From: Diploptera punctata
Taxonomy: Eukaryota > Arthropoda > Insecta > Blattodea > Blaberidae
Direction of reading: 5' to 3'
Length of the DNA: 64,000 nt
Assembly (NCBI GenBank): GCA_030220185.1
Contig: JASPKZ010004955.1
Location: 1,550,001-1,614,000 of the forward strand
In this document: one piece after another, positions 63,651 to 64,000 of the stretch
Position numbering within the stretch: the first letter of the stretch is position 1
Layout: each line of letters begins with the position of its first letter
Translations under genes and position numbers: made by a program
The notes under the pieces: model-generated
What the model was told of the DNA's origin: nothing
Database searches by the model: none
Seen by the model: the letters and a program-made list of their open reading frames with translations, nothing else

Positions 63651-63749
63651 GATTATCCATGTTAATTGGGACCGAGATATGCATGGAAAATCAAAAAACA
63701 TGGATAATCCAACTAAGTTATTCTAACAATAAACATGCAATACAGTTAT
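63651..63749. repeat. Short inverted repeat of possible DNA-transposon origin
   Basis: GATTATCCATGTTAATTGGG (63652) and CATGGATAATCC (63698) form an inverted repeat with about 45 bp between. It resembles the ends of pogo-type elements in flavour only. Named weakly. Confidence 0.3.
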
Positions 63750-63956
63750 ATTTGAAGAGAAAAATTTTTGCCCAGACCGAGACTCGAACTCGGGACCTTT
63801 GGCTTTCTAGGCCAATGCTCTACCATCTGAGCTATCAGGATGAGTTCCAACCTAGATGCACATTTTTCTCTTATATACTTTGTAATTCCCAGCACCAAAT
63901 GCTATGAAGCCTTTGCTTCTATCTTTGCAAATGGCGGCTTCTTGGTTAAGAAGACA
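63750..63956 (-). repeat. tRNA-like repeat, copy b
   Basis: Reverse complement of 23969-24181 over its full length: TTAAGAAGACA at the right end, GCAAATGGCGGCTTCTTGG, a TAGATGCACATTTTTCTCTT block, a tRNA-like part (63770-63842) and GAAGAGAAAAATTTTTGCC. Its tRNA-like part folds better than copy a: D arm AGCTCAGATGGTAGAGC, anticodon loop CTAGAAA with U33, T arm CCCGAG TTCGAGT CTCGG. The acceptor stem is broken, so no functional tRNA gene is called. Confidence 0.8.
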
Positions 63957-64000
63957 TTTATCGGGAATTAAACACTACTTTATAAAGCCACTAGGGCTTC

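Overview
This is eukaryotic, AT-rich, repeat-dominated DNA, most likely from an insect with a large genome. The only host gene I can support is the Mint/X11 (APBA) adaptor gene on the + strand. Three GT-AG bounded, phase-0 exons (17651-17737, 28832-29179, 62338-62550) encode the second part of the PTB domain, the PTB C-terminus plus linker, and most of the first PDZ domain. Nearly everything else lies in introns of that gene: about 17.6 kb upstream, an 11.1 kb intron, a 33.2 kb intron and the start of the next. The insect assignment rests on the protein flavour and the mobile-element mix. A hemimetabolous insect would fit the intron size, but that is inference.

The introns are a deeply nested mosaic of transposable elements. 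1-11 kb: small palindromic elements, a short retroposed element with a hammerhead motif, a Tc1 element (3119-4650), and a giant palindrome (4782-8775) containing a mariner (5088-7695), which itself contains an internally deleted Penelope-like element (PLE-B). 11.3-16.9 kb: a complete Penelope-like element (PLE-A) delimited by an 11-bp target duplication and carrying a PLE-B inverted dimer and a palindromic element split by another mariner. 17-29 kb: SINEs, a dead mariner, and a minus-strand LINE (C) split by a SINE and by a plus-strand LINE (D), which is split in turn by a tRNA-like repeat. 29.3-37.4 kb: a ~43-bp minisatellite (about 4 kb in total) cut into four blocks by an unclassified insert, a piggyBac-like element and a LINE fragment. 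37.9-41.8 kb: a nearly complete LINE with endonuclease, RT and RNase H. 44.5-57.6 kb: a mariner split by a Ty3/gypsy LTR retrotransposon (44711-55246), whose integrase is in turn split by another LINE (46557-49370). 58-64 kb: PLE, LINE and SINE remnants around the PDZ exon.

The most interesting signal is a set of hammerhead-ribozyme-like motifs in the Penelope terminal repeats and in small palindromic elements related to them. At least six loci show CUGANGA (or a near variant), a base-paired stem II, then GAAA. Stem II differs in sequence between copies but still pairs. In the best copies GAAA is followed by a self-complementary stem III (CATG, TCGCGA, CTGCAG, TCTAGA) and then U-H, which is the expected form of a ribozyme that cleaves as a dimer. 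A further hammerhead motif with a 2-bp stem III sits in a separate 338-bp retroposed element at 2484-2821. The 43-bp minisatellite appears to be an expansion of part of the same Penelope terminal repeat.

Apart from the three host exons, no coding region here looks intact as an autonomous element: all show stops, frameshifts, truncations or nested insertions. The boundaries of old elements are approximate unless a target duplication is given.
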